Below, piece after piece: positions 1 through 9,140 of a stretch of 64,000 bases of DNA. The notes beneath the pieces were generated by a model. That model searched no databases and was not told the DNA's origin. It worked only from the letters and a program-made list of their open reading frames with translations. Both the position numbers and the translations under genes were made by a program. The stretch is taken from assembly GCA_013822735.1 (NCBI GenBank), contig PNKZ01000020.1, positions 1 to 64,000 of the forward strand. The letters are read 5' to 3'. How positions within the stretch are numbered: position 1 is the first letter of the stretch; the number at the start of each line of letters is the position of its first letter. This DNA comes from Pirellula sp. Its GTDB lineage: Bacteria > Planctomycetota > Planctomycetia > Pirellulales > PNKZ01.

Positions 1-3000
1 GCGATCCTTCTGCCGCGTCAGCGCCGTGTAGAGCAACTCGCGCGATAGCAGCCGACATGGATTCGGCAGGAGCAAAAACACCGTCCCGAATTCGCTGCCC
101 TGCGACTTGTGAACCGTTAGGGCGTAGGCCAGCTCTAGGGCTGGATCACCTTCTTCGGCAAAGTCGCGACTGGCGGTGAAGTCATACTTGAATCGAGGCT
201 GAGAAGAAAACTCGACTTCGAGTTTCCAACGTAAGTCAGGTTTCCCCCGCCTCCAGAAATAACCGATGGCCATGCCGATTTCGCCGTTGGCGATGTATGG
301 GTCATCCTTTGCCGGGAACACCTTCCGATGCCTGTTCCAAGGCAATGTCGGGTCGGTGTTCGCTAGATTGATGACCTTGTCACCGTAGACAATTTCTTCT
401 GGGCCCATTGGCAAAGGGTACTTGCGTCTCCAATCTTCCTCGGCTCGCTTCCGCGACGCATCGACCATTTCCTGCCGGAAGCGCTTGTGAATCAATCGAT
501 TGACGTCGGGAACGCCAGGTGGGCCGGCGCGCACAGGTGAAAGGATCTGCCAACTTTCTGCCTTTTCGGCGGATCCAAAGTTGAAGAACCGGATGTCGTT
601 CCAAGGAGTGCCTCCGAGCGTTTCATCGAAGCCAATGATATCGTCGGGACCGGCAAGTTTGAGTTCATCGACTAGCACGTCAATGAGCCGGGAGCGCAAG
701 TCGTCGGCGGAGTTCCATTCGACAAACCGCACGTGCTTACCTTGGCCCGTACGGACGACCTTATCGAACACGTCATCTTCACCTGGGGCGATCGGAGCGC
801 CGCTAAACCATTCAGCCAGTTGTAGATCTTCGCGGTCTTCGCCCACCTGCCGCATGCGGATCATCAGTTCGGCATAGCCAGCGCCGACGCGTGGGAATCG
901 CTCCGTCACACCCTCGGGCGCCAGGTGGTTGACAATATCGACGAAGGGTCGGCCCGCGCCGATTGGGGGCAACTGACGCGGGTCGCCGATTAGAATTAAG
1001 CGGTGAACGCCCTTCAGAGCCTGAATGAGAGCGGCCAGCATTTCTTCCGTGAGCATCGAGGCTTCGTCAATGATGACGGTGCGAGCGGCCGGTTCGTCTT
1101 CCTTGCCGGGCGCAGTTGCTTTTGCCGGCTTGTCGGAGAGCTTATAGCGGCCGGTCGAGATGTCGTAACGATCGGGGCTAAGGAACTGGGCGATCGTGTA
1201 GCCCTTGAGGCCAAGGTCACCGGTTGCCTGCTCCATTCGCACGCGGGCTTTGCCGGTCGGGGCGAGTAGTAAGACGCCGCCGTTAGCAACTTGCGGGTGG
1301 GAGCAAAGCACGGAAAGGAGCGTCGTTTTTCCGGTTCCTGCGGGGCCTATGAGAACCGACAGACGCGATTCAGCCAACTCCTTGAGCGCTGCAGTTTTCT
1401 CCTCGCGGGCCTTCTCTTCAAGTTCGCCGCCGTAAGGAGCACCCGCAGCGGCGAGATAGTCCTCGAGCAGTTTCCGCCAATCGGCTTCGATTGGATGTCG
1501 ATCGCCCTGCATGCGTTTGTTGATGGCTACGCGGATCGTCTTGCCCATTTCCGCCAGGCGTCCGAGTTGTAGAGCCGGGGCCTTGTTGGCCAGCGGCACT
1601 TCGACGATTTGGCCGGCAAAATCGTCCTTGGCCACGTCCATTAGGTCTGCGTCGACTTCGCACTGTGGCTCGATCGGCAGGTCGCGAATGCCGAGAACAA
1701 CCTGGTCCTGTGGCAGGAGTGAATTACCGCTAGCTGCGGCCTTTTCCAGAACATGGACTGACAATGCGCGGACACGGCGGGCGTCGGTCCCGGCATCAAG
1801 AGCCGTCGGTTCGGGCAATGGGTGTTTCTTCCGAATGATCTCGTCGGGAAACACTCCGCGGTCGATAGTCCAAACGCTGACGGGGTCGGATCGCAAACGA
1901 GTGATCTCGTATAACAAATAAGGGTTGGCGAGAATCTCCTTGTTCTCGACCTCAATGCCTTCTTTAGCACGCTTTTCCTCAACGTACAGGCATGTGGCTT
2001 GGTCGCGGCTAATTTCGAAGCGGCTGATGAGCTTGAGAAGCCTGCGGCGCTCGTCGGGGAGTCGCTTCCATTTCGCGCAGAGCGTCTTGCCGAACTTTTC
2101 GGCCAGGTGCGCCGGCAAGTGCTTCTGGGGCTCAGTGAAGACTTGATCGACCAGCGGCCAGGGGTCTGCATTGTCGCCGACCTTTTCGGAGACAGCGCAT
2201 GCGATAAACGTTCCTAATTCAAGGCCAAACGCTGATAGTGCCGCACCGAGTCCAGGGCACGGCCCACGCAATTTCAATACTTCACCGGTGCGGTGGCTGA
2301 GCCATTCGAGGCAGCGATCCCAAGGCCCTGGCACCGCGCTCTTAGCTTGCAGTAACGAGTTGGTGCAAGCCAACAGACAATCCAAGGCTCCGTCGTGGGT
2401 CACAAGTTGAGAGACGTGCGAAAACTCCAGAAGCCGCTCGTCAGGCGTAAATGCCGTTATCGAAGCCGGATCAAAATCTTGATCGCTGGCGGCCCTCTGC
2501 AACGCCGCGTGATACGGCAGCAGAAAGCCGTCTTGGAAATCCGGACGAATCGAATGCTGCACTACGCGTTCCCAGAGTACGGAACGCAGCTTTCCCTTCA
2601 GATTATTCGTGTTGTACTTGTACTCGACGCAGTCCGCGATGTGTTTCACGCGGCCGACGCCGATCAGAACTCGGCGACCCGCGTAGTCTTCAACGAAGGG
2701 TACCTGCTTGGCATAGAAGAAACATAGCGAGCTTTCGGGACGCAGGTGCCCGGTGAAGCAGTCGAGCAGGGACCGTTGATTCTCATGGTCCTGCACCCAG
2801 TTGTTGTCAAAGCCTAGATCAGGCTCGCGCTCCGCTTGCACATCCAGGTTGTGCTCTTCGCCCAGCCGCGACATTTCATTAACCAGCATCCATGAAAACG
2901 GGATCGCCGACGCCGAGTAGGCGGGGTGACGAAGCGGGGTATGATCAAAGTGCCCATGGGCACAATCCGGTCCGCGGTTGTATGGGTGGTTCTTGGATTT

Positions 3001-3243
3001 GGTGATCTCAAAAGGTGCCATGAAAGCAACCCGCTCGTCGATACAGCAGGGCCACTGCCCTTCTGGTAATTCGCGGAACGAACGACCAGCAATCAACGCC
3101 TCGGCAGCGTCGTCGCGATTTTGACCGATTCGCTTCAGCTTTAAGCAGGAACCGTTGAGATGTGGCTGCAAACAGACTCGACCATCCCAGCCTGTGTCGT
3201 GCCAAGGCACCCGAATCGAAAGATGGCGCAGCGGGTATTTCAT
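1..3243 (-). CDS. RecD-like superfamily 1 DNA helicase, C-terminus beyond window
   Basis: The reading frame is open from ATG at 3243 to the left edge (1081 codons seen), so the C-terminus is missing. The helicase core is at the C-terminal side: Walker A GPAGTGKTT around residues 634-642, Walker B IIDEASML about 70-80 residues later, and near the edge ALTVHKSQGSEF followed by LLYTALTR, the RecD/UvrD motifs V-VI. This is the RecD/exonuclease V alpha arrangement of SF1B helicases, which unwind DNA 5'-3' with ATP. The first 600 or so residues match nothing I recognise and make the protein much longer than an ordinary RecD2 (about 740 aa). It follows an Hsp70-like and a SNF2-helicase gene on the same strand, separated by a 450-bp gap, so it may be transcribed separately. 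No good ribosome binding site is seen before the start. Helicase call is firm; the defence role is inference. Confidence 0.8.
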   Translation of the reverse strand, partial: MKYPLRHLSIRVPWHDTGWDGRVCLQPHLNGSCLKLKRIGQNRDDAAEALIAGRSFRELPEGQWPCCIDERVAFMAPFEITKSKNHPYNRGPDCAHGHFDHTPLRHPAYSASAIPFSWMLVNEMSRLGEEHNLDVQAEREPDLGFDNNWVQDHENQRSLLDCFTGHLRPESSLCFFYAKQVPFVEDYAGRRVLIGVGRVKHIADCVEYKYNTNNLKGKLRSVLWERVVQHSIRPDFQDGFLLPYHAALQRAASDQDFDPASITAFTPDERLLEFSHVSQLVTHDGALDCLLACTNSLLQAKSAVPGPWDRCLEWLSHRTGEVLKLRGPCPGLGAALSAFGLELGTFIACAVSEKVGDNADPWPLVDQVFTEPQKHLPAHLAEKFGKTLCAKWKRLPDERRRLLKLISRFEISRDQATCLYVEEKRAKEGIEVENKEILANPYLLYEITRLRSDPVSVWTIDRGVFPDEIIRKKHPLPEPTALDAGTDARRVRALSVHVLEKAAASGNSLLPQDQVVLGIRDLPIEPQCEVDADLMDVAKDDFAGQIVEVPLANKAPALQLGRLAEMGKTIRVAINKRMQGDRHPIEADWRKLLEDYLAAAGAPYGGELEEKAREEKTAALKELAESRLSVLIGPAGTGKTTLLSVLCSHPQVANGGVLLLAPTGKARVRMEQATGDLGLKGYTIAQFLSPDRYDISTGRYKLSDKPAKATAPGKEDEPAARTVIIDEASMLTEEMLAALIQALKGVHRLILIGDPRQLPPIGAGRPFVDIVNHLAPEGVTERFPRVGAGYAELMIRMRQVGEDREDLQLAEWFSGAPIAPGEDDVFDKVVRTGQGKHVRFVEWNSADDLRSRLIDVLVDELKLAGPDDIIGFDETLGGTPWNDIRFFNFGSAEKAESWQILSPVRAGPPGVPDVNRLIHKRFRQEMVDASRKRAEEDWRRKYPLPMGPEEIVYGDKVINLANTDPTLPWNRHRKVFPAKDDPYIANGEIGMAIGYFWRRGKPDLRWKLEVEFSSQPRFKYDFTASRDFAEEGDPALELAYALTVHKSQGSEFGTVFLLLPNPCRLLSRELLYTALTRQKDR

Positions 3244-3694
3244 GAAGTGATCTCAGCCAAGCTAATTTGACGGAGTGGCCTGCCGGCGTTGCTTTGGGAT
3301 AGCCGACTCGGAAACAAAAAGTGCGGCTTGTACTTTTAGTGAATCAAGTCGGTTAGATCCCGGTTAAATTCGGCTTTCGTCCGACTGACCGGCTCAGCTT
3401 CTGTACCAAGTGCTATTGAAGGTACGCGTTGGATAGAGCCGTGGTACTGCTGGACCGGAGGCCGGGGCTTAGCCGAACCGAGTATGGCGCTCAGAGCACT
3501 AGGGAAGGTACGCGATCAAGGCCGTGCCTACGAACTGCCGCTCCGCAGCCGTTCCCAAGTATCAATGGCATCAAGAATGAACGCGATATGCTGATCGCGA
3601 CGCAGCATCCTGCGATAGATGCGTCTCCATTAGAAACAGACTTCAGCGTTGGCTATGACTCGCTCTACAAGCGAGACGGTAAGCTAGTCAGACC
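3244..3694. other. Intergenic gap without a recognisable gene
   Basis: This 450-bp stretch separates the RecD-like gene from the Hsp70-like gene upstream of it. No reading frame in it resembles a protein. The short motif GAAGGTACGCG occurs twice (about 3417 and 3505). It may hold a promoter for the RecD-like gene, but I cannot identify one. Confidence 0.4.
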
Positions 3695-5086
3695 TCATAC
3701 CATGTCTTTGCTGATAAAAACGTTCGACCACTTGTAGTCTTCCGCCGGCTCGATGTCTTCGATTTCGCTCGGTCGGGTCACTTCGCCGATATCGGGTTTG
3801 GGGTAACTCAGGCCCCAGGCGACCGCCAAACGATGGTAAGCTTGTCCGGACACGTTTGCCACTAGACTCTCCGGTTTCGGAATTGCGAGATTCTTGATAC
3901 CTTTGCAGTCCTGGTAAAAGCCGCTGAGTTTCTCCGAAAGCCGCGAGATCACGGTTTGATAGAACGGCATTGCGCTACCGCCTCCGGACACGAATACCGG
4001 TAGCTGACTGCGCCACACAGGCGACTTCGGATCACGGGACTTTTTAAGTGCGATGATCGTTTCCCACATCATCTTGTGACAGTCACGTTCGTACTTCTCG
4101 GCTTGTTCTTCGACTTGCTTGGCAATCACGTCGTGACTAGGAACATACTGCTCCATTTCATCGGGCATCGGACTAACGGGGTCATAGCAATCCCATAGCT
4201 GATTAACGTGAGCGTCAACGGCTTGACGAACACCCGACACTCGTTCCCGATAGAGCTTCAACGCACCGAGTCGCTTAACGTCCGCCGTTAGCAGATCATA
4301 GCGGTCGTCGCCGTTAGCGGCGTGAAGAACAAATCCGCAAACGTCGAGCGTGCTCGCGCCGATGTCTACTAAGATGTGTAAGCCCTCGTTTCGCGCGTCC
4401 GAACGTGCATAACCGACCACTTCCGCAGCTACCTCTGGAACCAAGTCGATTTCCGCATCGTCGTCTTCATTCGCGAATTCCCATGACTCGGGTGCGGAGA
4501 GCACGTGTTCGGCAACGCTCAGCGTAATCCCATTAGGCAGAACCGACAGGCACCAAGCGGCTTTGGCGATTCTCTCGTAAGTGTCGAACAGCGGTTGTTC
4601 TGAATAGTCCGCCGAAGGCAGCCCGACATTGAGCGTCCAAGCCAATTTATACTTGCCGTAGAGTTGACGTTGCTCGCGAAGAAACCATTCTCGGACCGTC
4701 CGCAGTGCAAGAGCGAGGAAGGCCACTGCTGCGGGTTCGGCGTCGAAGCTGCCGCCGGTCCCACCGTTTGTCGCCGGCACTCGTTCCTGCCGCAACAGAT
4801 GGTATTTGATATCACGGACTAACGTCGCGCCTTCGCGACGTTTTAGCGAGACTTGGTCGCCGCCACCCAGCCACAACACCGACGGAAGGAGATGCTTAGA
4901 AGTCGAATGTCCAATGTCTCCGAACGAAACCGCGTAGGCACGGCCCCCGTAATGATACGGGGTTCGGATGACGACCTTGCTGCATGACGTGCCGAAGTCG
5001 AAACCGATCACGACTTCGCAAACCTCGCCGCCCGCGACACCCGGGAACTGAGTTGTGGATGGCATGCTGCCGCCTCGGTTGTTCAT
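3695..5086 (-). CDS. Hsp70/actin-fold ATPase, nucleotide-binding domain only
   Basis: The 463-residue protein has the three nucleotide-binding signatures of the Hsp70/actin superfamily in order: phosphate 1 (VIGFDFGTSCSKVVI, residues 27-41), phosphate 2 (LVDIGASTLDVCGF, around 240) and the adenosine motif (VFVSGGGSAMPFY, around 365). It ends soon afterwards, so the peptide-binding domain of DnaK is absent. Proteins of this kind act as ATP-dependent switches or filaments rather than classical chaperones. A start at the internal ATG at 5065 is possible and has a better GAGGCGG site upstream. The gene begins 34 bp after the SNF2 helicase gene on the same strand, which suggests co-transcription and a shared role. 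The fold is clear; the substrate is unknown. Confidence 0.8.
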   Translation of the reverse strand: MNNRGGSMPSTTQFPGVAGGEVCEVVIGFDFGTSCSKVVIRTPYHYGGRAYAVSFGDIGHSTSKHLLPSVLWLGGGDQVSLKRREGATLVRDIKYHLLRQERVPATNGGTGGSFDAEPAAVAFLALALRTVREWFLREQRQLYGKYKLAWTLNVGLPSADYSEQPLFDTYERIAKAAWCLSVLPNGITLSVAEHVLSAPESWEFANEDDDAEIDLVPEVAAEVVGYARSDARNEGLHILVDIGASTLDVCGFVLHAANGDDRYDLLTADVKRLGALKLYRERVSGVRQAVDAHVNQLWDCYDPVSPMPDEMEQYVPSHDVIAKQVEEQAEKYERDCHKMMWETIIALKKSRDPKSPVWRSQLPVFVSGGGSAMPFYQTVISRLSEKLSGFYQDCKGIKNLAIPKPESLVANVSGQAYHRLAVAWGLSYPKPDIGEVTRPSEIEDIEPAEDYKWSNVFISKDMV

Positions 5087-5120
5087 CTAGGAAGGAATGG
5101 ATACAGCCAAATACTCGCAA

Positions 5121-8100
5121 CTAAGAGACCCGCACCACCGCCACGAGAACTTCATCGCTGTGGAACCGAATCTTTCGTCGACCTTCGATTTCGAGCGACT
5201 TGCGTTCGGTCCTGTTTCGCAATGCCTGAATTCTTCCCTCCGTGGCCTTCACAAGCGACTCGCGTCGACTCAAACGATGTCGATCCAAAACGATGTCCAA
5301 CTTTCGCCGTTGATCGTCGAGATGACGCATTAGATTCCGCAACTGTAAGTCGGCTCGGTCATCGTTCTGACGCTCGACATCCGCGACAAAGTTATTGAAT
5401 TCGTCCTCAAGCGCGCCGAATAATTCTTCGTCCGCAAGACCGGCGCTGCGGGGTAGGTCGACTTGTTCGCCGGCTTCGAACCAGTCCTCACCATGCAGCG
5501 CACAAGCCATCGCCAGTCGCTCCGAATCGATTCGGCTTAACGGAGCGGAATTATCATCCAGTCGAGAGGCGGCGAAAGCAAGCTTTTCTAGTGACTGTAA
5601 ACCTTCCACGGACCATCGAGCGACGGCCAGCAAGTAAATCCCCCCAGGTATTTCGCATCTATCTTGCCTAACCGTTAAGCTTACTGCTGGATGTAATTGC
5701 TCCGCATGGTCGTTAATCCACTGACTAATGAAGCGAACGACGGGATGAAACTGCGAAATCGTCTCGTAGGCTCGATCCTCGGCGGCAACCGCTCGATTTT
5801 CGAACCGGCAACAAACCGGCCGAGCCGAGTTTTGAGTCAGGCGAGTACTAGGCAATCGTGTTTTGCGAACGAACTCTTCCACTTCTTGCTTGGCGGCGAT
5901 CGACAACTCGATCTCATAGCTGTCGTCATCAAGGCGGCGGAACAAGCAACCGGGAAAGTGCAGGCGAAAAAAGTCCAAGAAGTAAGCGCGCAAGTCATCG
6001 CCGGTGATCCAACGATTCAGTTCCCGGGCGGCTTGGACTTGATTCATAATATAGTCGCCGTAGGCGACCAGATGCGCTGCCTCGCCCTCTAGGTGCTCTT
6101 GCTCCTGGCGAAGATTCGCTAGCGCCTGAGCGGTCTGATCGATCCTCTCTTCTTGCTGGTGTGGCGTGAGATGATCCGAGATTAGGGCGGTGGTAAGATC
6201 ACGCACTTGGTCCCCCAAAATCGCTTCGAAATCGCCTAGAGCTTGGCGACAGAGGTCAAGCTTTTCGTACAACCGCTCGTAGATTCGGGCATCGATAGTT
6301 TCATCGTAGAACAGATTCCAGATCACGATCCTTTGCGCTTCCTGCCCTAAGCGGTCGAGCCGCCCAATCCGTTGTTCTACGCGCATCGGATTCCACGGAA
6401 GGTCGTAGTTCACAAGCACGCGGCAAAATTGAAGATCGATCCCTTCACTACCGACTTCCGATGAAAGCAATATTCGCACGCTTGGGTCGATTCTGAAGCG
6501 TAGGAGTATTTCCTCCTTGGATGCCTTCACGCCGCCGTGCATAACCGCGTTGACGATGCCGTCCTCGGAGAGTCGCTCGCCCAAATAATTCAACGTTTCT
6601 CGGAACGTTGAAAAAAGGACGATCTTTTCGTCCGGATGATCCTGAAAAAATGCTTTAAGCATCGTCTTAAGGCGACGGTACTTCGAATCGTTCTTCCGCA
6701 GCTCCGCGAAATCACCGAAATCGTCGGCCACGTCGATGATGGCCTGCGTGAGAGGACCAATTTCGAGCCGCTCACGTTCTTCCGCTTTCATGTCGTCGAT
6801 ATTATCGCGCTTAGTCCGCCATGCGCGGAGCGTCGCCGGCATCGAACTGGACATCTGTCGTTGAGGCGTTGCGAGAATGAACCGCTCATTGACCGCTCGC
6901 GACAGCGCATAGTCGATGACGAAATCGGTAACCTTGTCGTAGAGCTTGCGCTCGCATGGTGACAGCGATACTTTTTCGGCCGTAGGATCACGAATGACGC
7001 GCCATTCCTTAATATCCCGCTTGCGGGTTCGCGTGATTACATAAGCCAATGGATTGATCGTTTCCAGCCGACGCGCCAAAACGGCCCTGTGGTCGCGGTC
7101 CGCCAGTCGTATCGGATCGGCGGCTTCTTCCCGAGTGATTCGTAGTTGCCGGCTCCCCTTCAACAAGGGATGAGCCAGGGCCTCGTCGAGTAATCGAATC
7201 GTGGTCGTCGGCGATGGATTCGGTTTGAGAAGATGATCCCGAGCATTAACTAGAGGACGACTGGCCTCTAAGATTGATTCTAAGTCGCTGGGCCGCTGAA
7301 ACGTGTCAGCATCGAGTAGCTGCAAGAGTGAAAATAGGTCCTGGTTGTAATTGTGAATCGGCGTGGCGCTGAGCATCAGCAAATTGTCGGTCACAGACCG
7401 AAATAGCCGCCCCAACTCGTTCGTTTGCGAATCGGGATTACGTAGATAATGCGCCTCGTCGATGATCAACATATCGATCAGCGGATCGTCGCTTTCGGCG
7501 GCTCGGAGAAAACGAGCGAGCTCGGCGGTCGAAATCGGTGTCTCGGTCGATTCCCAATCGCGATTCGGACGCGCGCCTTGCAGGCTGCAAATGAGCGCAA
7601 AGCCTCTAAGGCTACTGCTACGATCCTGTAGATGCTGCAACATCCCCGCTGCATCGACAACCTCGGCGCGAACTCCCATTTTATCGGCGAGTTCGCGCCG
7701 CCATTTGTCGCGTAACACCGCGGGACAGAGTACGACTAGCCGACGCAAATCGAAGCGGCTGCGAAGCTCGGTCCATACCAATCCAGCCTCAATCGTCTTG
7801 CCGAGCCCGACTTCGTCGGCGATGAGCAGTGCGTTGCTAGGCGACATCAGAAAACGCAACACAGGTTTGAACTGATACGGATAAAAATCCGTATTCGTAG
7901 TTTCCATGCTATAGATGACGTCCGCGAGTCGCCCAGTGAGACGGACGTGCGTCAGGGTACGTCGCAAGTCGATGACGCGTCCGAGCTTTCCGGCTTGCAA
8001 GAGGTCGACCGGACTTTCCCGATCCACGGGAACGATCTCGAGCTGGTCGCTCGGCACCCAGGATGTGGCGTCCGGAAAACTGACCTGATAGCGTAATCCA

Positions 8101-8192
8101 TCTCCGCGCCGGCCCGGTCTCGTCTGTCCGGTAAGAATTCCGCGGCGCGCGGGGTCGCCCTTCAACCGAACGCGCGAATTAGGTGCAAACAT
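5121..8192 (-). CDS. SNF2/RapA-type DEAD/DEAH helicase
   Basis: The 1023-residue protein has a complete SF2 SNF2-type motor: IADEVGLGKT (124-133), IIDEAH (243-248), LSATP (274-278), and a C-terminal helicase domain with SSEVGSEGIDLQ and EQRIGRLDRLGQ. The first 55 residues resemble the small beta-barrel at the N-terminus of RapA-like proteins. The C-terminal 100 residues are charged and probably coiled coil. An upstream ATG at 8303 exists in frame, but the 37 residues it adds look non-coding and the family-like sequence starts at MFAPNSRV, so I use 8192. Size and layout recall the helicases DrmD (DISARM) and DpdE, but no other DISARM or dpd genes are present. It is probably the first gene of a minus-strand cluster with the Hsp70-like ATPase and the RecD-like helicase. 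It likely translocates on double-stranded DNA; target unknown. Confidence 0.85.
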   Translation of the reverse strand: MFAPNSRVRLKGDPARRGILTGQTRPGRRGDGLRYQVSFPDATSWVPSDQLEIVPVDRESPVDLLQAGKLGRVIDLRRTLTHVRLTGRLADVIYSMETTNTDFYPYQFKPVLRFLMSPSNALLIADEVGLGKTIEAGLVWTELRSRFDLRRLVVLCPAVLRDKWRRELADKMGVRAEVVDAAGMLQHLQDRSSSLRGFALICSLQGARPNRDWESTETPISTAELARFLRAAESDDPLIDMLIIDEAHYLRNPDSQTNELGRLFRSVTDNLLMLSATPIHNYNQDLFSLLQLLDADTFQRPSDLESILEASRPLVNARDHLLKPNPSPTTTIRLLDEALAHPLLKGSRQLRITREEAADPIRLADRDHRAVLARRLETINPLAYVITRTRKRDIKEWRVIRDPTAEKVSLSPCERKLYDKVTDFVIDYALSRAVNERFILATPQRQMSSSMPATLRAWRTKRDNIDDMKAEERERLEIGPLTQAIIDVADDFGDFAELRKNDSKYRRLKTMLKAFFQDHPDEKIVLFSTFRETLNYLGERLSEDGIVNAVMHGGVKASKEEILLRFRIDPSVRILLSSEVGSEGIDLQFCRVLVNYDLPWNPMRVEQRIGRLDRLGQEAQRIVIWNLFYDETIDARIYERLYEKLDLCRQALGDFEAILGDQVRDLTTALISDHLTPHQQEERIDQTAQALANLRQEQEHLEGEAAHLVAYGDYIMNQVQAARELNRWITGDDLRAYFLDFFRLHFPGCLFRRLDDDSYEIELSIAAKQEVEEFVRKTRLPSTRLTQNSARPVCCRFENRAVAAEDRAYETISQFHPVVRFISQWINDHAEQLHPAVSLTVRQDRCEIPGGIYLLAVARWSVEGLQSLEKLAFAASRLDDNSAPLSRIDSERLAMACALHGEDWFEAGEQVDLPRSAGLADEELFGALEDEFNNFVADVERQNDDRADLQLRNLMRHLDDQRRKLDIVLDRHRLSRRESLVKATEGRIQALRNRTERKSLEIEGRRKIRFHSDEVLVAVVRVS

Positions 8193-8481
8193 CTCGCCGA
8201 TCTTACTACACCTCGAAACGGAGTAACCGCTACGACACGGTGATGCGCAATGTCGGTTGGGTCGACAAGCAAGTATCGTAAGCCCGGCTCTTCCGACGGG
8301 CAAGCTCGTGCCCTCGCATGCCGACCGCTTTGTTTCGATGCAAATAGTCGTCCCTGGATAGCATCGCTAAATGCTCTCAGAAGATCGGCTCGCGGCTCGG
8401 ATCTGCATACTCCGCTGATTACGCTCGGTTTAAGGCGCGCTTTTCATCAAGCCTGTGCGTCAGTAATCAGCGGAGGTTAGT
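8193..8481. promoter_or_regulatory. Divergent promoter region between helicase cluster and recombinase module
   Basis: This 289-bp region separates the minus-strand SNF2 gene from the plus-strand winged-helix gene, so both promoters probably lie here. No clear -35/-10 pair stands out. The notable element is the perfect 13-bp inverted repeat listed separately. Confidence 0.45.
8410..8475 (+). promoter_or_regulatory. Perfect 13-bp inverted repeat overlapping a ribosome binding site
   Basis: CTCCGCTGATTAC at 8410-8422 is repeated as its exact reverse complement at 8463-8475, with 40 bp between. The right arm covers GGAG of the ribosome binding site CGGAGG, seven bases before the ATG at 8482. 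In RNA the stem would hide that site; in DNA the arms could bind the regulator encoded just downstream or the serine recombinase. The repeat is seen directly; its role is inference. Confidence 0.7.
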
Positions 8482-8943
8482 ATGAGAACGGATACTGGAG
8501 TTCAGTTGCACCACCTGTTGAAGCAATTGACCGAAGCTCTGATGAAGGCCGTAATCGTCACAGAAGAGCTTCGCCGGGCGACGGCGGCAGAAATCGGGCT
8601 GAACGCACGCTTCGGAAACACGACGTCTTTGCCCAACACCGGCACCGTCAATGGGTGTCCGATCGTCGATGAATCGACGTTCGCCGTACACTGGAAAGGC
8701 AAGACCGTCGTTTTGAAGAACACGCGGCAGTTTCGCCTCATGTATCGGCTAGCACGAAACCCTAACCAATATGTGACGCATCTCGACCTTTTGCACGATG
8801 TTTGGGAGAACGAAGACTTAGCCATCGCAACTGTCCGTAGCGTGGCTAGACATCTTCGCGACCGACTTCGACGTGGAGGCCTTCAAGAGCTTGCCGCCGC
8901 GATCGTGGGCCATAATGGCCACTACACGCTTTCTATTAACTAG
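8482..8943 (+). CDS. Winged-helix (OmpR/PhoB-type) DNA-binding protein
   Basis: The 153-residue protein has an N-terminal helical stretch and a C-terminal domain (about 63-152) that reads like a Trans_reg_C winged helix: a strand-rich start (FAVHWKGKTVVL), a helix pair with VTHLDLLHDVWENED, a recognition-helix region VRSVARHLRDRLRR and a final wing ending YTLSI. It has no receiver domain, so it is not a normal response regulator. A strong CGGAGG site precedes the ATG. It is the first gene before a serine recombinase and ParB-like genes, which suits a repressor or excision-control protein. The inverted repeat over its own ribosome binding site suggests autoregulation. The fold is fairly sure; the target is inferred. 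Confidence 0.7.
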   Translation: MRTDTGVQLHHLLKQLTEALMKAVIVTEELRRATAAEIGLNARFGNTTSLPNTGTVNGCPIVDESTFAVHWKGKTVVLKNTRQFRLMYRLARNPNQYVTHLDLLHDVWENEDLAIATVRSVARHLRDRLRRGGLQELAAAIVGHNGHYTLSIN

Positions 8944-9140
8944 CGGTAGGAATCGGCTGCGAGCCGCGCTCCTGTTTACGGCCACGACTTACTTATGGCC
9001 CTTCACTAGTCGGTGGATTGCCGAGACATTCGTGCAAATTCTTTGCACGTCACTTGCACACGTCTATCTCAATGCCTTGCACGGCGCCGGCACATGATCG
9101 GCAGCGACGAGATTTAGACGACGCTTGTGAGACTACGCCG

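Noticed and set aside
1-8192. DISARM or dpd (7-deazaguanine) system
   Set aside because: Only a helicase resembling DrmD/DpdE is present. There is no methylase, drmA/B/C, dpdA or preQ0 gene, and the RecD-like and Hsp70-like partners do not fit.
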